DNA from: Acidobacteriaceae bacterium
Lineage (GTDB): Bacteria > Acidobacteriota > Terriglobia > Terriglobales > Acidobacteriaceae
Direction of reading: 5' to 3'
DNA: 41,264 nucleotides
Assembly: GCA_031296325.1 (NCBI GenBank)
Contig: JARLFY010000088.1
Span: forward strand, 1 to 41,264
Position numbers and translations under genes: made by a program. The notes beneath the pieces are model-generated. The model searched no databases. It was not told where the DNA came from and saw only the letters and a list, made by a program, of their open reading frames with translations. Positions 38,099-41,264 of this stretch are shown here, piece by piece; the first letter of the stretch is position 1; each line of letters begins with the position of its first letter.

Positions 38099-39394
38099 TC
38101 AGCCTTCGATCTCTCCGAAGAGTGTGCTGGGCAGCGGAATGGAGACGCTGGCAACCAGCAAGACCAGAAGTGCAATGCACTTGAAGACGCCATGCAGGAT
38201 GGTCAGAGGTTCGGTCGCCATGATCCAGGCGCAGGGCATCAGGAACCAGAGCATCTTTCCCAGCGACAAAGACGCCTTGCCCGAAGCGACATCCTGTAGC
38301 AGGAAGATCAGCAGAAAGCCCATGGGAATCAGAAGCAAGCTTAGCGTGTAGTCTGAGGCAACCATGGGAAGTACCACTGTGATGCAGACCAAGGCGAAGA
38401 TCTGGTTCAATACCGGTTTATTCCAGACCTTCCAAAGCACGACCAGACCAATGATCGCGGCAAGCGGCAGATACATCAGGAAGAGCTTCCATGCCAGCAG
38501 ATTGTTGACCTGTGGAGCAATAAACTCTATAGCGGGGAAGTGGAGTCCTCGATAACGAATGACGCGGGCGATAGTCTTGATCGATTGGAAGAGGGAATGA
38601 TCTCCCTTCATCTCTTCCATCGGACGAAACGCCACAATGTAGTTTGAGAAGAAGTTACTCTTTCCGGAGATGTGGCGATAGGCTCGCAGCGGATTGCGAT
38701 CGATCACCAGCAGGGAAGCCAGCGTTACCCCTGCGGCGGAGAGAAGTCCCAGCGCCACCTCGCGAAATTTGCGTTGCTGCGCCATCAGGGCCAGCCACAG
38801 CACGGGGTAAGGCTTGATGCAGGATGCGACGCCAAAGGCAACGGCTGAGCCGGGATCCTGTCGTCGCGCGTAGAGCGCGGCTCCGATACAGACCGCGATC
38901 CACATAATGCCTTCGATGTTGCCGCGCATAACGACCTGCTCGGTCCCCCATCCGAACAAGCCTGTGGCAAAGATGGCGACTCCCGCGATCCAGTGATAGC
39001 TCTCGAATTGACGCACGCTGCGCCAGAGTTGAGTGCAGGCAACAGCGACTGCGCCAAGCACCGTGCCCAGCATTACGAACAGAGCGTAGGGAGCGCACTT
39101 CTGAAGCAGAAACAGATAAATCACAACCGCAAAGGGAGGATAGTTTGCCGGAAATAAGGTGCCGATCAGATGCTCCGAGTCGATGATCCTTGAATCTTTG
39201 CCGATCTGGTACTTGCCCGCGAAGCGCAGCAGATCGCCAAACCGTTCCACCCTGTCTCCCAGTGGAAATAAGTGACCCGGTGTATGCCTATGCAGCACAA
39301 ACCAGATCCAGACGCTCAGGTTCATCGCAACGAAGAGCAGAAGGTAGAGCAGAATTGCCGTCTGCACGCGTCTGCGGTCGGATTTCAGGTTCAA
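38099..39394 (-). CDS. GT87/DUF2029-type membrane glycosyltransferase
   Basis: The 431-aa product is an integral membrane protein with about ten hydrophobic segments. It carries the pattern of GT-C mannosyltransferases of the DUF2029 (GT87) group: FPANYPPFAVVIY, RGNIEG at 157-162 and CIKPYPVLW at 192-200. Such enzymes use polyprenyl-phosphate sugars to build glycolipids or polysaccharides at the membrane. The substrate is unknown. The ATG at 39394 has AGGGA about 14 bases upstream, rather far. It follows the next gene upstream by 99 bases on the same strand and precedes GH35 copy 2 by 106 bases, so it may be co-transcribed with one or both. Confidence 0.82.
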   Translation of the reverse strand: MNLKSDRRRVQTAILLYLLLFVAMNLSVWIWFVLHRHTPGHLFPLGDRVERFGDLLRFAGKYQIGKDSRIIDSEHLIGTLFPANYPPFAVVIYLFLLQKCAPYALFVMLGTVLGAVAVACTQLWRSVRQFESYHWIAGVAIFATGLFGWGTEQVVMRGNIEGIMWIAVCIGAALYARRQDPGSAVAFGVASCIKPYPVLWLALMAQQRKFREVALGLLSAAGVTLASLLVIDRNPLRAYRHISGKSNFFSNYIVAFRPMEEMKGDHSLFQSIKTIARVIRYRGLHFPAIEFIAPQVNNLLAWKLFLMYLPLAAIIGLVVLWKVWNKPVLNQIFALVCITVVLPMVASDYTLSLLLIPMGFLLIFLLQDVASGKASLSLGKMLWFLMPCAWIMATEPLTILHGVFKCIALLVLLVASVSIPLPSTLFGEIEG

Positions 39395-39493
39395 GGTATA
39401 TCCCTTTCCTCATCTTCTTGCCTATCTTGAAAAATACAGCAGAGAGAAACCCTTCGACCCTTCCTGAATGCCTGAGTCCTCTCTGATCCTGCG

Positions 39494-41221
39494 CTAATCA
39501 ACGGGAGGACGATCAGGGTTTGCCGCGGCGGCTTTGCCCTGCGGACTGACGCGGACGATGCGGTAGAGCGTTTGATCCTGATAAGCGTGCTGGGTGTACA
39601 GGTAGCTGGAGTACCAGGTGGAGTAGTCGATAGCCTCGGTGTGAATCTCTTCCAATCGCAGCGCAGGGTTGTTGAACAGGTGCAGCGCGTCGCCGAAGCG
39701 GGTGACGCCGCCGGTTCCATCGAGTGCGCCCTCGGGTCCGTTGTGCGCGAGGATGATGTAATCAACTTCCTTCTCCTGAAGGTACTGCGGAACTCGACCG
39801 CTGAGCAGATAGGGCAGGTAGTTGCGATCCACCAGACCGCCCAGATCGATCAGATCGATGTGGCTGAAATAGCCGATCGTGCCGATGTCGAAGACGCCCA
39901 TCTTCGTTCCCGCCGGATAGTGATCGTTGAGATACTCGGCCATCTTCAGGTGGCAATGGTCGATGTTGTAGATGCTCTCGCCAAGCGCGACGCTCCAGCG
40001 TGGCAGGGTCATTGCGGTGAGCGCTGCGACCGCGACCAGAGCGAGCGTCTGAACAGGAAGCAACAAGGCAGGCAGCAGAAGAGCGTTGCCGCGTGATCGG
40101 AACAGACACAACGCGTGTGCGATCAGGTCAAACGAGGCGATGGCAAGCAGTGCAGGGAAGAGCAGCAACACGAAGGGTTGATAGCGTCCTCCGTGGCCCG
40201 TTGCAGGCAGGGTGAAGCAGTAGCTGGCGTAGTGCAGCGTCGCCCACAGGATCAGGATGCCAGTGCGTCTGGGAAAGCGGCGCAGCAGAACAAAGCATCC
40301 ATAGAACGCCAGCACGACAAAGAGCATCGCCCAACCGCGCGTGGTGTGGAAGAAGTTATGCTGAATGACTTTTTGATAGGTCTCGATGGTCAATCCGCGA
40401 ACGGTGGAACGACCGACGTGCAGCTTGTCTGTTCCGCTGAAGAGGAAGCGTCGTCCGCGCAGGGTCATGGGCAGCAGGGAGCCTGATGTCTTCAGGTTGA
40501 GCAGAAACGACGGAATCAGCAAGAGGACAGCGACAGCGCCGGCGCGAAGAACGTCGGCAAAGCTGCGTCCGCACCATCGGGCGAGAGCGAAGAGCAGCAG
40601 GCTGAGCGCGAGACCTTCGGGGCGGGTCGCGCCCAGCACGCCGAGAACCAGACCCGCCAGCAGAGAGCTGCGAAGAGCGCCGTCGCTGGGATGAATTGCT
40701 GCGTCGGACGCAGTCTCTCGGAACCAGAGCAGAATCGCGAGCAGCGAGAGCGTGACGAAGAGAACGTGTTCCATGCCGATGAAGGCAAGCCAGACGTAGT
40801 TGCCGGAGAGCGCAGGAAGCAGCGCCAGAGCAAGAACATAGAGCAGAGGAAGCCCATCAAGCACAGCCATGCGCCAGAGAAGTACGCCGGAGATAATCAG
40901 CAGAATGGAGTTGAGAATGAGAGGGAAAAAGACGGGAGAGTGGGTCGAAAAGAGCAGGTAGTTGAGCGAGAGGATGAACGTCCACAGCGTACTCGACGAG
41001 CCGGACGAGGTGATGCCGGGGGTGAATCCGAAGCTGTGGTGTTGAACCAGATTGCGCGCGATCTCCTGATGAATCCAGGAGTCGTCCAGCGGGAAGCCGA
41101 GGTTGTGGCGCAGGGACAAGGCCAGCGAACCAAGACCGATCAGGTAGCTGATTACGACCAGCAGAATCCATCGCCAGCCGAGCAGCGAACAGCGACGATC
41201 TTGCACAGGCCGATCTTGCAT
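39494..41221 (-). CDS. GT-C fold membrane glycosyltransferase (AftB/PMT-like), unassigned
   Basis: The 575-aa product has about ten membrane helices. It opens with one helix and then FPLDDSWIHQEIARNLVQHHSFGFTPG, an Asp-Asp (46-47) site typical of GT-C glycosyltransferases near the first extracytoplasmic loop. SSGSSSTLWT and WLAFIGMEHVLF, and ATRPEG later, resemble the arabinofuranosyltransferase AftB and related families. A soluble C-terminal domain (about 430-575: VFDIGTIGYFSHIDLIDLGGLVD ...) follows. AGGAGA lies about 11 bases before the ATG at 41221. Its natural sugar donor and acceptor are unknown. It shares its direction with the GT87-type gene. Confidence 0.8.
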   Translation of the reverse strand: MQDRPVQDRRCSLLGWRWILLVVISYLIGLGSLALSLRHNLGFPLDDSWIHQEIARNLVQHHSFGFTPGITSSGSSSTLWTFILSLNYLLFSTHSPVFFPLILNSILLIISGVLLWRMAVLDGLPLLYVLALALLPALSGNYVWLAFIGMEHVLFVTLSLLAILLWFRETASDAAIHPSDGALRSSLLAGLVLGVLGATRPEGLALSLLLFALARWCGRSFADVLRAGAVAVLLLIPSFLLNLKTSGSLLPMTLRGRRFLFSGTDKLHVGRSTVRGLTIETYQKVIQHNFFHTTRGWAMLFVVLAFYGCFVLLRRFPRRTGILILWATLHYASYCFTLPATGHGGRYQPFVLLLFPALLAIASFDLIAHALCLFRSRGNALLLPALLLPVQTLALVAVAALTAMTLPRWSVALGESIYNIDHCHLKMAEYLNDHYPAGTKMGVFDIGTIGYFSHIDLIDLGGLVDRNYLPYLLSGRVPQYLQEKEVDYIILAHNGPEGALDGTGGVTRFGDALHLFNNPALRLEEIHTEAIDYSTWYSSYLYTQHAYQDQTLYRIVRVSPQGKAAAANPDRPPVD

Positions 41222-41264
41222 GGGATGGTCGATCTCCTCTCTGCCGCGAAGCTGTTTGCGATGC
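41222..41264. other. Window end upstream of the GT-C gene
   Basis: 43 bases containing the ribosome binding site (AGGAGA on the minus strand). No gene is visible; whether this operon continues upstream cannot be told. Confidence 0.4.

Overview
The window looks like chromosome of an Acidobacteriota bacterium, most likely class Terriglobia (Granulicella/Edaphobacter/Terriglobus type). The reasons are high GC, a VWFA-related protein of the acidobacterial TIGR03436 type beside a TIGR03435-type protein, a DUF5715-like protein, a secretin fused to a cohesin domain, and a large secreted plant-polysaccharide hydrolase cluster. These assignments come from reading the translated sequence; no database search was run.

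Layout. 0.1-0.7 kb: smpB (minus). 1.2-4.6 kb: secretin-cohesin protein plus two type II pseudopilins (plus, overlapping genes), followed by a secreted M48 metalloprotease (4.7-6.0 kb). 6.1-11 kb (minus): PEBP-like protein, M13 metallopeptidase, a conserved hypothetical and a DUF5715/M15-like protein. 11.2-15.3 kb (minus): UPF0182 membrane protein and agmatine deiminase. 15.7-22.2 kb: housekeeping genes accD, ychF, a flavin reductase, miaA (overlapped at its start by an unlisted 50-aa membrane protein), a short-chain prenyl synthase and a beta-carbonic anhydrase.

22.6-26.3 kb (plus): a hexuronate catabolic module, uxaE (tagaturonate/fructuronate epimerase), kdgK-like sugar kinase and a KduD-like SDR, closed by a strong terminator. 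A palindrome before uxaE matches the GntR/FadR-subfamily operator pattern. 26.7-28.8 kb: TIGR03436- and TIGR03435-type proteins; 29.0-29.4 kb: a degenerate receiver domain. 29.6-41.2 kb (minus): two GT-C membrane glycosyltransferases, then two paralogous GH35 beta-galactosidases, a GH106-type rhamnosidase and a GH28 polygalacturonase. The enzymes fit stepwise removal of galactose, rhamnose and galacturonic acid from pectin (rhamnogalacturonan), with the galacturonate feeding the uxaE-kdgK module.

The most unusual layer is repetitive. At least fifteen copies of a degenerate palindromic element family (core TGTCATTC...GAATGACA) are scattered through the intergenic regions. Several have AGAGCATTTTC-like terminal inverted repeats, and three of these begin exactly at the stop codon of the neighbouring gene (M48 protease, kdgK, ychF). 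Two further copies lie inside reading frames and encode the basic part of the signal peptides of the GH28 and GH106 enzymes. A 34-bp near-palindrome lies between the two GH35 genes.
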